A stretch of 42,034 bases of DNA, taken from an uncultured Rubrobacteraceae bacterium (GTDB lineage Bacteria > Actinomycetota > Rubrobacteria > Rubrobacterales > Rubrobacteraceae). Positions within the stretch are counted from its first letter, which is position 1, and every line of letters starts with the position of its first letter. The DNA lies in the NCBI GenBank assembly GCA_902806075.1, contig CADCVG010000030.1, positions 1 to 42,034 on the forward strand, read 5' to 3'. Positions 17,690 to 27,363 of the stretch are shown here, in pieces. The position numbers and the translations under genes are program-made. The notes under the pieces are model-generated. The model did no database searches. It was given only the letters and a program-made list of their open reading frames with translations, and was not told the origin of the DNA.

Positions 17690-18025
17690 ACGGTTATTCT
17701 ACTCGCACTCGTCCTGCGCTTACCTCGAGGTATGACCTGTGGTCGTCGACTCGACACGCGAGGTTCTGTTGCATCGGCCAGCAAGGTACGGAGCCGTTGT
17801 TTAACGACGAGCTTTTGAAGGTTCTTTGGTAGGCGACCGTCTGCCACAGAGGAAAGTCGTGGAGTGAGAGACACCAGCGCAACCCGAACGCAGAACGTAA
17901 AGACGGCGTCCAGCATGCGGCGTGTGGGCCAAACGCTCGGCCGTCTTCTGCACGAGGGCCGGCAGACCAGAGGTTCGAGTACGGCCCACTCCTCAGTGGT
18001 TAGATCGCCGGGGTAGCGCATCTGG
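17690..18025 (-). pseudogene. IS5-family transposase N-terminal remnant, frameshifted
   Basis: MRYPGDLTTEEWAVLEPLV...RRMLDAVFTF in one frame, then LHDFPLWQTVAYQ in another. Confidence 0.75.
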
Positions 18026-18230
18026 CGTCTTGGCGCTTCGTCGGAGAGGCATGCACCGTTTACGCTCTTCGGAGGTTCCGTAGGAGAGGCGTCCGATGGA
18101 CTGCCCAAAGGCGCGCCTCTACCTGCTTAGATAGAGGCGCGGCCAGTTACTTTACCCGTCGTCCCGCTTGCTGCTCCTACATCCCTTACGTTAGCAAGCC
18201 TTCTCGAAGCTCTCCCATGGCCGTGAGCCG

Positions 18231-18842
18231 TCACCGTACGGGCTCGGGCCTTACGGATGCGGGGCCGGTCGACCCTTTCGTCCTCGCTGCGCCGGCACGC
18301 CGGGTCATAATGGCGCTCGTCAGTACCGTCCAGAGCAGGAAGAGTATGAAAGCCGGCCCGAACTCGGCGTTTAGGAACGCGCTATTGACGAGCAGGGCGC
18401 AAGCGGTTACAGCACCCGCCCAGCCTAACCAGACGGGCAAGGCGCCTGTTCTGATGATGAGGGCGCTCGCCGCAGCGGCCATAACGCCCAGAGGGGCCAG
18501 TGTGAGTATGAAGGAGGCGTTGTTCATGGCGATCAGTGCGCCTTCGATCTGAGTACCAGCCCCAGCCTCCCGTGCGGCGATGAAAGGGGCGAAGCTCGCG
18601 AGTTTCACTGCTAGGGCGACCAGGCCGGCACCGAGGGCCGTTGCGGAGAGCCATCCGTCCCCACCCTCCGCTTGGCGCAGAACGGCGAACAGGTAGCCCA
18701 GGAACGGGACGAACAAGATCAGCCCAAAAAGCTCCCACGGCACGACATCAGCCAGCGGGAGGCTTTCTCCGCCCAAGAGGAGCGCGACGAAGAGCATCCC
18801 ACTCGCCGCGCCCAACCTGGGCCACATCTGTTTGTCCATCAT
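18231..18842 (-). CDS. Multi-TM membrane protein of unknown function
   Basis: MMDKQMWPRLGAASGMLFVALLLGGESLPLADVVPWELFGLILFVPFLGYLF. Confidence 0.75.
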   Translation of the reverse strand: MMDKQMWPRLGAASGMLFVALLLGGESLPLADVVPWELFGLILFVPFLGYLFAVLRQAEGGDGWLSATALGAGLVALAVKLASFAPFIAAREAGAGTQIEGALIAMNNASFILTLAPLGVMAAAASALIIRTGALPVWLGWAGAVTACALLVNSAFLNAEFGPAFILFLLWTVLTSAIMTRRAGAARTKGSTGPASVRPEPVR

Positions 18843-19013
18843 GTACCGCCTTTCCTCGGATCGACAACCGTTGCAACACAGCGTACGGCGCGTAGACGGG
18901 TGTGTCCTCATCCTGGATGATGATCTTCGCGTCGTCCTTGAGGATGACCTCGGGCGCAGAACGTCATCGAAAGAGATGATGCGGCAGGTGGCAAGAAGGG
19001 ATACATTTCGGGT

Positions 19014-20240
19014 GTGCTACTTGGTACTGTTACGAAGACGACGCGCGAGCGTCTCGCGTGGGGGCTGGACCTCTTGCTGGCCGCCGCACTAAGCGGAGCG
19101 GCGCTCTACGAGATCTGGGTGGCTCCGTTTCCTTCTGACATGGGCATCCCGGGGCCTCGGCTGGAGAACACGGTCATCTTTGTCTTGGTCGGGTTAACGC
19201 TTGTGCTGCGACGCCGGGTGCCCATCGCGACGCTTTTCGCGATCGTGGTCGCGGTACTGATCCAGAGGGAGATCTTCCTTCCCCAGTCCGTCGATCAGGC
19301 TCCCATCGAGAGCTTCCTCGCCCTGCTTGTGGCTTTCTACTCGACAACAGCCTACGCCGAACTGCGCCGGGCAGCCATTGGTGGGGTGATCGCCGGCGCG
19401 GTGATCGTCGCAACGGACCTTCCCTATCTCATCGCGGGCGACCCCCGCCAGGACACGGTCCCCTCCTGGATCTTCATGGCTACCTTATGGCTGGCTGGGT
19501 GGGCCTTCCGCAGGCAACGGACCCAGTCCGCCCGACTCCAGGACAGGGCCGCAGTACTGGAGCGCGAACGCGAGGAGCGGGCACGGGTGGCCGTGGCCGA
19601 AGAACGCGCTCGAATCGCCCGCGAGTTGCACGACGTGGTGGCGCACAGCGTGAGCGTGATCGTAATACAGGCTCAAGCCGCTCAGCGCCTCATCGACAGA
19701 GAACAGCATGACGCTCGGGGAGCTTTGGGATCTATCGAGACGAGTGGCAGGCAGGCGCTCGTGGAGTTGCGCCGGATGCTCGGGATCCTGCGTCGCGCTG
19801 ACGAGGAGCCGGCGCTCGCTCCCCAGCCCGGTCTGCGGCATCTGAACACACTCGTCGAGCAGTTTCGCGAGTCGGGGCTGCCCGTGGAGTTGAGCGTGGA
19901 AGGCGAAGCCAAGCCCCTGCCGCCCGGTGTGGATCTCTCCGCCTATCGGATCGTACAGGAAGGGCTCACCAACGTCCTCAAGCACGCCGGGCCGGCTCAC
20001 GCCCGGGTGGCGATCCACTACAGAGACGACGAGGTGAGACTCGAGATTCTCGACGATGGTGCCGGGACGGGAGAGGGTGGCGGCTCGGGCCACGGCCTTA
20101 TCGGTATGCTCGAACGAGCCGCCCTCTACGGGGGCGTCTTCGAGAGCGGAGAGCGGGAAGGTGGAGGATACTTCGTCCGCGCACGGCTTCCTCTCAGTAT
20201 CCCTTCCAGCGAGCACATCGTGGAGGAGAGAACGACGTGA
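19014..20240 (+). CDS. Two-component sensor histidine kinase, NarL/HisKA_3 type
   Basis: ARIARELHDVVAHSVSVIVIQAQAAQRL...LVELRRMLGIL...IVQEGLTNVLKHAG...GHGLIGMLERAALYGG. Confidence 0.93.
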   Translation: MLLGTVTKTTRERLAWGLDLLLAAALSGAALYEIWVAPFPSDMGIPGPRLENTVIFVLVGLTLVLRRRVPIATLFAIVVAVLIQREIFLPQSVDQAPIESFLALLVAFYSTTAYAELRRAAIGGVIAGAVIVATDLPYLIAGDPRQDTVPSWIFMATLWLAGWAFRRQRTQSARLQDRAAVLEREREERARVAVAEERARIARELHDVVAHSVSVIVIQAQAAQRLIDREQHDARGALGSIETSGRQALVELRRMLGILRRADEEPALAPQPGLRHLNTLVEQFRESGLPVELSVEGEAKPLPPGVDLSAYRIVQEGLTNVLKHAGPAHARVAIHYRDDEVRLEILDDGAGTGEGGGSGHGLIGMLERAALYGGVFESGEREGGGYFVRARLPLSIPSSEHIVEERTT

Positions 20241-20902
20241 GCATAAAGGTGGTCGTCGCCGACGATCAGGAGCTGGTGCGCACCGGTTTTCGGGTGATCC
20301 TCAACTCCGAGCCGGACATCGAGGTGGTAGGCGAAGCCGGTAACGGACACGAGGCCATCGAGGTCGCGGTGCGGCTCCGACCCGACGTGGTCCTGATGGA
20401 CATCCGCATGCCGGTGCTCGACGGGCTCGAGGCCACCCGCGGAATCGTGACCGACCCCGAGAAAGGACCGCGGGTCCTGATCCTCACTACCTTCGACCTC
20501 GACGAGTACGTCTACGAGGCGCTCAGCTCCGGCGCAAGCGGTTTCCTGCTCAAGGACGGCCCGGCCGAACAACTCCTCTCGGCGGTGCGCGTCGTCGCGC
20601 GGGGTGACGCCCTGCTCGCCCCGCAGGTTACCCGTCGGCTCATCGCCGAGTTCTCGCGCCGCCCGCGCCCCGGCACCAGACCCGCACGGCTGGAGGCACT
20701 TACCCAGCGCGAACTGGACGTGCTAAAGCTCGTCGCGCGCGGACTCTCGAACGGCGAGATCGCCAGGGAACTCTATGTGGCGGAGACTACCGTCAGGACG
20801 CATGTCGCGCATATCCTGACCAAGCTCGGCCTGCGCGACCGGGTGCAGGCGGTTATCCTGGCCTACGAGGCGAGCCTCGTTCGTCCGGGTGTACCGTCGT
20901 GA
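20237..20902 (+). CDS. LuxR/NarL-family response regulator
   Basis: Overlaps kinase by 4 bp; VVVADDQELVRTGFRVIL...VLMDIRMPVLDG...LTQRELDVLKLVARGLSNGEIARELYVAETTVRTHVAHILTKL. Confidence 0.95.
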   Translation: MSIKVVVADDQELVRTGFRVILNSEPDIEVVGEAGNGHEAIEVAVRLRPDVVLMDIRMPVLDGLEATRGIVTDPEKGPRVLILTTFDLDEYVYEALSSGASGFLLKDGPAEQLLSAVRVVARGDALLAPQVTRRLIAEFSRRPRPGTRPARLEALTQRELDVLKLVARGLSNGEIARELYVAETTVRTHVAHILTKLGLRDRVQAVILAYEASLVRPGVPS

Positions 20903-21021
20903 GGGCTAACCCTTCCGATTTACTAGACTAGGCTTCGCTTTGTTCGTGTTAGCATCAAGTCATGCGTGCCGAAGAGGAGCGAAGGTTACCCGGCACGATC
21001 TAGTGAGAAAGGAAACGGTAC

Positions 21022-21825
21022 ATGGCGCTAGCGAAAGGAACCGGCCCGTTTGGTGAGAGGCACGGTGGTGCGTTCAACTTCGACACCTCGGTGCTGAAGG
21101 CTCACACCCTGTACTTCGAGGACTGCCCCAAGCGGGTGCGGGCGGTCTTTAACGGCGAGACGGTCGCCGACAGCCGGCGGGTGAAGATACTGCACGAGAC
21201 CGGACACTTGCCTATCTACTACTTCCCAGAGGAGGACCTCCGCCACGACCTCCTCGAAGAGAGTAACCACACTACCCACTGCCCGTTCAAGGGCGATGCT
21301 GCCTACCGCTCGGTGCGGGTAGGGGATAGGGTCGCCGAGAACGCGGTGTGGGGCTACCCGGAGCCTCTGGAGGAGGCCCCGCCCATCGCCGGCTATGTGG
21401 CCTTTTACCAGGGCGCGATGGACAAATGGCTGGAAGAGGACGAGGAGACCATCGGCCATCCCCACGACCCCTATCACCGGGTGGACGTACTCGAGAGCTC
21501 GCGGCACGTCAGGGTCAGGGTCAACGGCGAGGTCGTAGCCGAGACCGACCGGCCGAAGATCCTCTTCGAGACCAGCCTGCCTCCGCGCTACTACTTCCCT
21601 CCGGAGGACGTGCGTACGGAGGTCCTGGTCGGTAGCGAGACAAAGACCGTCTGCCCGTATAAGGGCGTCGGATCGCACTGGTCGGCGGAGGTGGGCGGCG
21701 AGCTTGTCGAGGATGCCGGGTGGGGCTACCCTGAGCCCCTGCCTGAGGCCCAGAAGGTCGAAGGGCACTTCTGCTTCTACGACGACAGGGTGGAGCTGGA
21801 GGTCGACGGGGAGAGGCAAGGGTAG
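21022..21825 (+). CDS. Double DUF427-domain protein
   Basis: Two internal repeats: VRAVFNGETVADSRRVKILHETGHLPIYYFPEEDLRHDLL and VRVRVNGEVVAETDRPKILFETSLPPRYYFPPEDVRTEVL. Confidence 0.85.
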   Translation: MALAKGTGPFGERHGGAFNFDTSVLKAHTLYFEDCPKRVRAVFNGETVADSRRVKILHETGHLPIYYFPEEDLRHDLLEESNHTTHCPFKGDAAYRSVRVGDRVAENAVWGYPEPLEEAPPIAGYVAFYQGAMDKWLEEDEETIGHPHDPYHRVDVLESSRHVRVRVNGEVVAETDRPKILFETSLPPRYYFPPEDVRTEVLVGSETKTVCPYKGVGSHWSAEVGGELVEDAGWGYPEPLPEAQKVEGHFCFYDDRVELEVDGERQG

Positions 21826-21951
21826 CGCGAGGACGGCGTACCGACGAGCGGGGCTACCTGTACCGGCGGCCCCGCCGTCTCAGACTTCGTTACGTAGTGT
21901 GCGGCTCGTAGATGTAGCCGGAACGGCGGCGAGAAGAACGGTCCGGGGTGC

Positions 21952-22725
21952 CTACGCCGGCTCGTCGGCGATCTCCAGCAAGGTTTCGACGACCTTCTCG
22001 GGCGAGATGATCATGGCATCGTGGCCCGAGGGTATCTCCCGCACTTCCCAATCGTCCCGAGCCGCGGCCCAACGCCGGCTGGACTCTGTCGGGGGGTAAA
22101 GGGGCTCCGTGCATGTCAAGTACGTGCATGGTCTCCCGTTTCCGATGGGGTTGTTCAAGACCAGCCTGTCCGTGTAGGTCTTCAGCGGGTGGGGGGTCAG
22201 GCGACGGTTTACCCAGGCAACATCTTCGGGCTCTGAGATCCCGAACGCGGACGCGGGGAAGGGGCGCATCGCCAACCCGCCGCTGTACTCCTCGGCCTCC
22301 CTCACCCTCTCGGCGACGACGTCTGTGGGGAGCAGGTCGAAGGCCGTCCCGCCGTCCTCGACGATGAAGGCGTCCAGGTACACGAGACGACGCAGGCGCT
22401 CGGGCACGCGGTCGGCGGCCCCCGTTATGCAGATACCGCCGAAGCTGTGGCCCACCAGGATCACGTCCTCAAGCTCCTCGGCCTCGATAACGCCCACCAC
22501 GTCTTCGACGAAGGTGTCGAGACCGACGTTGGTGTCGAGGAGGTGCGCGCGTTCCCCGAGCCCTGTCTGCGTGGGGGTATACACGCGGTTGCCCGAAGAG
22601 AGCAGACGGTCCGCTACCCTCCTCCAGCACCAGCCCCCGTGAAAGGCCCCGTGAACCAGCACGAACGTCCTAACCCTATCGAGCACCTCGTCCTCCCCCA
22701 CAGCGGGCAGCATCGCCTCGGACAA
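21952..22725 (-). CDS. Alpha/beta hydrolase (EstC/salicylate-esterase-like)
   Basis: FVLVHGAFHGGWCWRRVADRLLSSGNRVYTPTQTGLGERAHL, LVGHSFGGICITGAADR. Confidence 0.9.
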   Translation of the reverse strand: MSEAMLPAVGEDEVLDRVRTFVLVHGAFHGGWCWRRVADRLLSSGNRVYTPTQTGLGERAHLLDTNVGLDTFVEDVVGVIEAEELEDVILVGHSFGGICITGAADRVPERLRRLVYLDAFIVEDGGTAFDLLPTDVVAERVREAEEYSGGLAMRPFPASAFGISEPEDVAWVNRRLTPHPLKTYTDRLVLNNPIGNGRPCTYLTCTEPLYPPTESSRRWAAARDDWEVREIPSGHDAMIISPEKVVETLLEIADEPA

Positions 22726-22787
22726 TCCCCGGCGGGGTCGCGGTGCAGCTCGCGTTCGTCTCTAAAACGGGCGCGTTCACCCGGCGC

Positions 22788-23660
22788 CTAGCTCTCGAGG
22801 AAGGACAAGAGCTCTTCCGCCGTATCCTCGGGTCTCTCTTCGGTAAGGAAGTGACCGCAGTCCAGGGGCCCGCCCCGCACGTCCAGGGCGTACCCGCGCC
22901 AGACCTCTGGCACGTCGTAGAGCTTCTCCATGGCGCCGTTGCGGCCCCAGAGGGTAAGGAGCGGGCACGCCACCTTGCGGCCCACATCGGCCTCGTCGTG
23001 GTCCAGGTCGATGCTCGCCGCGGCCCGGTAGTCCTCGCAGCTCGCGTGTATCGTCTCGGGGTCAAGAAAGCAGCGCTCGTACTCGGCGAGGGCCTCCGGC
23101 GCGAACGCCTTCAGGCCCGTTCCCCACCCGCCCAGCTTCTTGCGCAGGTAGTAGCCAGGGTCGGAGCCTATCAGCTTCTCCGGCAGGTCATAGGGCTGGG
23201 CGAGGAAGAACCAATGATAGTAGGTCATCCCGAGGTCCTTGTCCGCGGTCTCGAAGACGTGGCGGGTAGGGACGATGTCGAGTACCGCGAGCTTCGCCAC
23301 CCTGTCCGGGTGGTCCAGGGCCATCCGGTGCCCGACTCGCCCTCCCCTGTCGTGCCCGACGACCGCGAACCGGTCGAAGCCCAGGGCTACCATCGCCTCT
23401 ACCTGATCTTCGGCCATCGCGCGCTTGGAATAGCCGGCGTGATCCTCGCCGGCGGGCGGCTTGGAGCTATCCCCGTACCCCCGCAGGTCCGTCGCCAAGA
23501 CCGTAAAACGCTCGGCCAGGCGGGGCGCGACCAGATGCCACATGGCGAGAGTCTGCGGATAGCCGTGGAGCAACAAGACCGGCTCTCCTTCGCCCCCGCG
23601 TACCGCGTTAATAGTTGCCCCCCGGGTCTCGATCCGGACCCGCTCGAATCCCTCGAACAC
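22788..23660 (-). CDS. Alpha/beta hydrolase (haloacetate dehalogenase / epoxide hydrolase-like)
   Basis: VLLLHGYPQTLAMWHLVAPRLAERFTVLATDLRGYGDSSKP, VVGHDRGGRVGHRMALDHPDRV, CGHFLTEERPEDTAEELL. Confidence 0.92.
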   Translation of the reverse strand: MFEGFERVRIETRGATINAVRGGEGEPVLLLHGYPQTLAMWHLVAPRLAERFTVLATDLRGYGDSSKPPAGEDHAGYSKRAMAEDQVEAMVALGFDRFAVVGHDRGGRVGHRMALDHPDRVAKLAVLDIVPTRHVFETADKDLGMTYYHWFFLAQPYDLPEKLIGSDPGYYLRKKLGGWGTGLKAFAPEALAEYERCFLDPETIHASCEDYRAAASIDLDHDEADVGRKVACPLLTLWGRNGAMEKLYDVPEVWRGYALDVRGGPLDCGHFLTEERPEDTAEELLSFLES

Positions 23661-24062
23661 CTCGCCTCCTTACAGAGCTCTCCTCGACCAGCGAGTAAAG
23701 CCGATCGTACCAGGGTACCGTCCACGTATCTAGCCGGTCACTCACTCAAAGCGCACCTCCTTCACGCCTTCGGCGAGCAGGATTCCAGACCTTAAAGGTT
23801 CTCTGTCAGTCGCGGAGTAACCTCACGTCTGTCTTCTCCCAGTAGAAGGCGGCGTAGCCGGCGAGCGGGGCGAAGTATCCCGCCGGCTTCGGATGGCGAG
23901 CATGGGCTGATCTCGTAAGGATGCAGGAGCACTACGGAGGTACTTGCAGCTTCCGGACGAGCTCGCTCTGGTGGGAAGCCGGTTGACTCGAACCAAGTGT
24001 GCGGCTCATGATTACCTAAAACACCCGGAACGAGACGTGGATGGAGCAACCATCGCTAGGAG

Positions 24063-24797
24063 GTGTCGTTCGTGAGAGAGAAGGATGAGACGGAGAAGCT
24101 GGAGCAACTGGCTGCTCGCGTCACGGTCACCGCCGACGCCGGGTTCCTGCCGCCCCTGATCGATTTCGTGAGACAAACGGCCCACCGGCTGGGACTGCGT
24201 GATGAAGCGGCCGAGCACCTGGACCGCGTCGTCGAGGTGGTCTGCCGGAACGTTATCGAGCACGCCTTCGAGCCGGGCAACGACGGGCGTTACGACGTCC
24301 TCGTCCTCCGCCGGCCCGGACAGGTCGTGGTCGCGGTCGAGGACCAGGGGCTGCCCTTCGATTACGAGTGCTTCAAGGACGGCGACGACCCGGTCCTGAG
24401 CGAGATGGTGCATCGTTCGTTCGCCGACGAGGTTCGCTTCGTCAACCTGGGGCGGCGCGGCAACCGGGTAGAGTTGATCAAGGCCCTGCCCCATGCCGAT
24501 GTTCGGGATCACCTCTCGGTGGACGAACATCATGAGACCGCCGGAGCCTCCGCCGCTTCCGGGGACGTTCCATTGGAGATCCGGATGATGCGCCCCGAAG
24601 AGTCTCCGGCCCTCTCTCGCGTCGTCTACCGCTCCTACGGCTACAGCTACGACCGGGACGACATCTACTACCCGGACCGCATCCGGGAGCTGCAGGAGAG
24701 CGGGTTGATGAGCTCCTGCGTGGCGGTCTCCCCCGAGGGCGAGTTCGTCGGCCACCTGGCCCTGACCAAGCTAGGACATAAACCCTGTCACACATAG
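24063..24797 (+). pseudogene. 5' part of an anti-sigma-type HATPase/GNAT fusion gene, truncated near 24770
   Basis: HATPase-like VVEVVCRNVIEHAFEPGNDGRYDVLVLRRPGQVVVAVEDQGLPFDYE plus GNAT start IRMMRPEESPALSRVVYRSYGYSYDRDDIYYPDRI, then abruptly ends GHLALT-KLGHKPCHT*. Confidence 0.75.
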
Positions 24798-25228
24798 GCG
24801 CCGCAAGCCTTGCAGAAGGTTTGACGCTCATGGGCTGCTCGGGAATGTAACCCGATCGCCTTCGCGTAAAATACGTCTGTCGGATAATCTACTACACCTG
24901 CATCCCGCGACCCACCGGAACATGCAGTCAGAGTGAATAATTGTACGGCCACAGTTATTAGCAGGCCCACCCACGTTGCATCTGGCATCTCGATGGTCGC
25001 CTCGACTCACTTTACGCCCACCCTCAGGCGCATGGTGTAAAACTCCTCAACCTGCCCGTTGCCAAGTGCCTCCTGGAGCCGATCAAAGACACCCTGCGGA
25101 CCTCAGCCCAGCGCTTCTCGCCCAGCTTGCGACGCGAGAGCGCGCTCGGGGCCCACACTCCCGCGCCCGAGCGCCACGAACATCTCGCCGGAGCCGAGGA
25201 TCGAGCGGCGGGCATCGCGGTGGTGACC

Positions 25229-25680
25229 GCTGGCAGCGGAGATGAGGCTGATGCGCGTCCAGACCGACGCGCCGGACCTCGTCGTCCTCGACCTCGGGCT
25301 GCCGGGGCTCGACGGGCTCGACGTCACGTGGACGCTCCGCCGGAACGGCGAGCTGCCGATCATCATGCTGACCGCCCGCGACGACGAGACGGACCGGATC
25401 ATCGGCCTCGAGCTGGGGGCCGACGACTACGTCACGAAGCCGTTCAGCCCACGCGAGCTGGTGGCACGGGTCCGAGCGGTGCTGCACGGGCACGCTGGGA
25501 CCGGACAGACCGAGACCCTCCGGACGAGGGATCTGACACTCGACGTGCCGCGGATGCGTGTGAGGCGGGGCGACGAAGCGATCGAGCTGACCGCCACCGA
25601 GTTCGCCCTGCTGGCCGCCATGGCGCGCCAGCCCAGGTGCGTCTTCACCCGGTCGCAACTGCTCGACGCGATCCGGCGGC
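25229..25680 (+). pseudogene. OmpR-family response regulator fragment, truncated at both ends
   Basis: PDLVVLDLGLPGLDGLDVTWTLRR...LTARDDETDRIIGLELGADDYVTKPFSPRELVARVRAVL...ELTATEFALLAAMARQPRCVFTRSQLLDAI then unrelated residues; N-terminal ~40 residues missing. Confidence 0.8.
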
Positions 25681-25773
25681 CTCGGTGGCGGAGCCGACCT
25701 TGGCCAGCGTCGGTGCGACCGACTCCGGGCCGTCGGGGAAGTCGAAGTTGACCAGGTGTACGCCGATTCTCAT
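25680..25773 (-). pseudogene. N-terminal fragment of an LLM-class (F420-dependent) oxidoreductase
   Basis: Minus strand ATG at 25773: MRIGVHLVNFDFPDGPESVAPTLAKVGSATEA, then joins the response-regulator fragment. Confidence 0.65.
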
Positions 25774-25792
25774 AAGCGTGCCTGCCTTCGGG

Positions 25793-26610
25793 TCAGTGCC
25801 GCGCGTCGACTGGGAGGTCGACGAGATCGGCGCTGACCTGCCACAGGCGGACGGTGGTCGCGGTGTCCGCGCCCCGTTCGGGGCTTCTCATGAACGGTCG
25901 CAGGGCCGCGATTATGGGGGCCATGGCATGGGCGGGGTCCTCCGCGCCGAAGGCGGTGCGGGTCACGCCGGGGTGCAGCACGGTCGCGGTGACACCTGTC
26001 TCCTCTAATCTCCTGGCGAGTTCATAGGTGAACATCACATTGGCCAGCTTCGATTGGCTGTAGGCCCGCTGTCCGGAGTACTTCCGCTCGCCCATCAGGT
26101 CGTCGAAGTCGATCTTTCCCTGGCCATGCGCGCCGGACGACACGGGCCGGTGCGCTGGCCATGAGCCGTTCCAGCAGGAGGCTCGTCAGCAGAAACGGCG
26201 CGAGGTGGTTGAGGGCGAACGTGTGCTCCAGCCCGTCGGCGGTCACGTGGTGGTGGGCCCAGAACCCGCCGACGTTGTTGAGCAGCACATCCAGCCGCGG
26301 GTACGCGGAGAGAATCTCGCCGGCCAACCGCCGGACCTCGGTCTGCAACGACATGTCGGCGACGAAGACGTCCACCGCGGGGTTGCCCGACTCGCGGGCG
26401 ATCGCGGCGGGGCCCGCTCGGCCCGGGTCCGGTCGCGGCCGGTGATGCCCACCCGGGCACCCATGGAGGCAAGGCCGATCGCAGCCGCCCTGCCGATCCC
26501 GCCGGTGCCACCGGTGATCAATACGGTCTTGCCGGTCATCGAAGGTGTGACACTCATCGTGAGCTCCTTGTCCTTCATCGGCTCATGGGACCAGGGTGGT
26601 CGGCTGCGTG
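25793..26610 (-). pseudogene. Short-chain dehydrogenase/reductase, frameshifted
   Basis: TGKTVLITGGTGGIGRAAAIGLASMGARVGITGRD / VADMSLQTEVRRLAGEI..RLDVLLNNVGG / [37 protein letters not shown] lie in different frames. Confidence 0.8.
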
Positions 26611-26627
26611 AGCCGTTGCTCCGTCGC

Positions 26628-27361
26628 CTATGCGCCAAGGCTTTCCGATTCGGATGGGAATCCCTTGATGACTCTCCAGAACAGCCAGACGATTAGCAAC
26701 GCTTCGCCAACGAACGTAAACGCGCCGATGCTCAACGCGTAGTCAGGGACCAGGATCATTCCGAACGAATCGGCCAGGTATCCGCCACCAGCGATGGCCA
26801 CGAGAACACCGAGGAACCTGGGAAAATGGGCTGACCTGAACAGCAAGTATCCAAGGCCGAAGAGATGGAGACCGAAGATCGCCAAGGCAATGCCGGTCCA
26901 GCCGTTGTCGAACGAAGCGATGGATGACATGACCTGTGCCTGGAGCGGCTCCCCTTGAAGCGCAGACTGTTCAGCGCCGCCAACGAGCTGCGCGACGTCG
27001 AGGAGATTCACCAGCGCGTATCCGAATACAGCGGAAAAGACCAACCGCAGCCATGCCGTCAGGAGCGCGAGGGTACGGTTGACCGGTCTCAGCAGGATAT
27101 AGAGTGCCCAGGCGACCACGACATCCAGCATGATCACGATCAGGAAGGCCACAATACCGATACGAAAGAGCCCTTCGGAGGCAATGATGTTCTGGACCGT
27201 TGCCGCTGCGTCTGTTGGTACGACGAGGGTCTGAAGCACACCAAACAGCGCGAAGGGCGCCAGCAGCGCCATGACCAGCAGGCCAATTGCTGCCGTTAGC
27301 GCAACCTTGCGTTGGGAGATGTCGGCGCTAGGCCGTTTCGAGGTTGTCGGATGGTTCGTCA
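26628..27361 (-). CDS. DUF4386-type membrane protein
   Basis: KVALTAAIGLLVMALLAPFALFGVLQTLVVPTDAAATVQNIIASEGLFRIGIVAFLIVIMLDVVVAWALYILLRPVNRTLALLTAWLRLVFSAVFGYAL. Confidence 0.85.
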
Positions 27362-27363
27362 TT

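Noticed and set aside
22743-23795. 350-aa plus-strand ORF
   Set aside because: Antisense to the alpha/beta hydrolase at 22788-23660.
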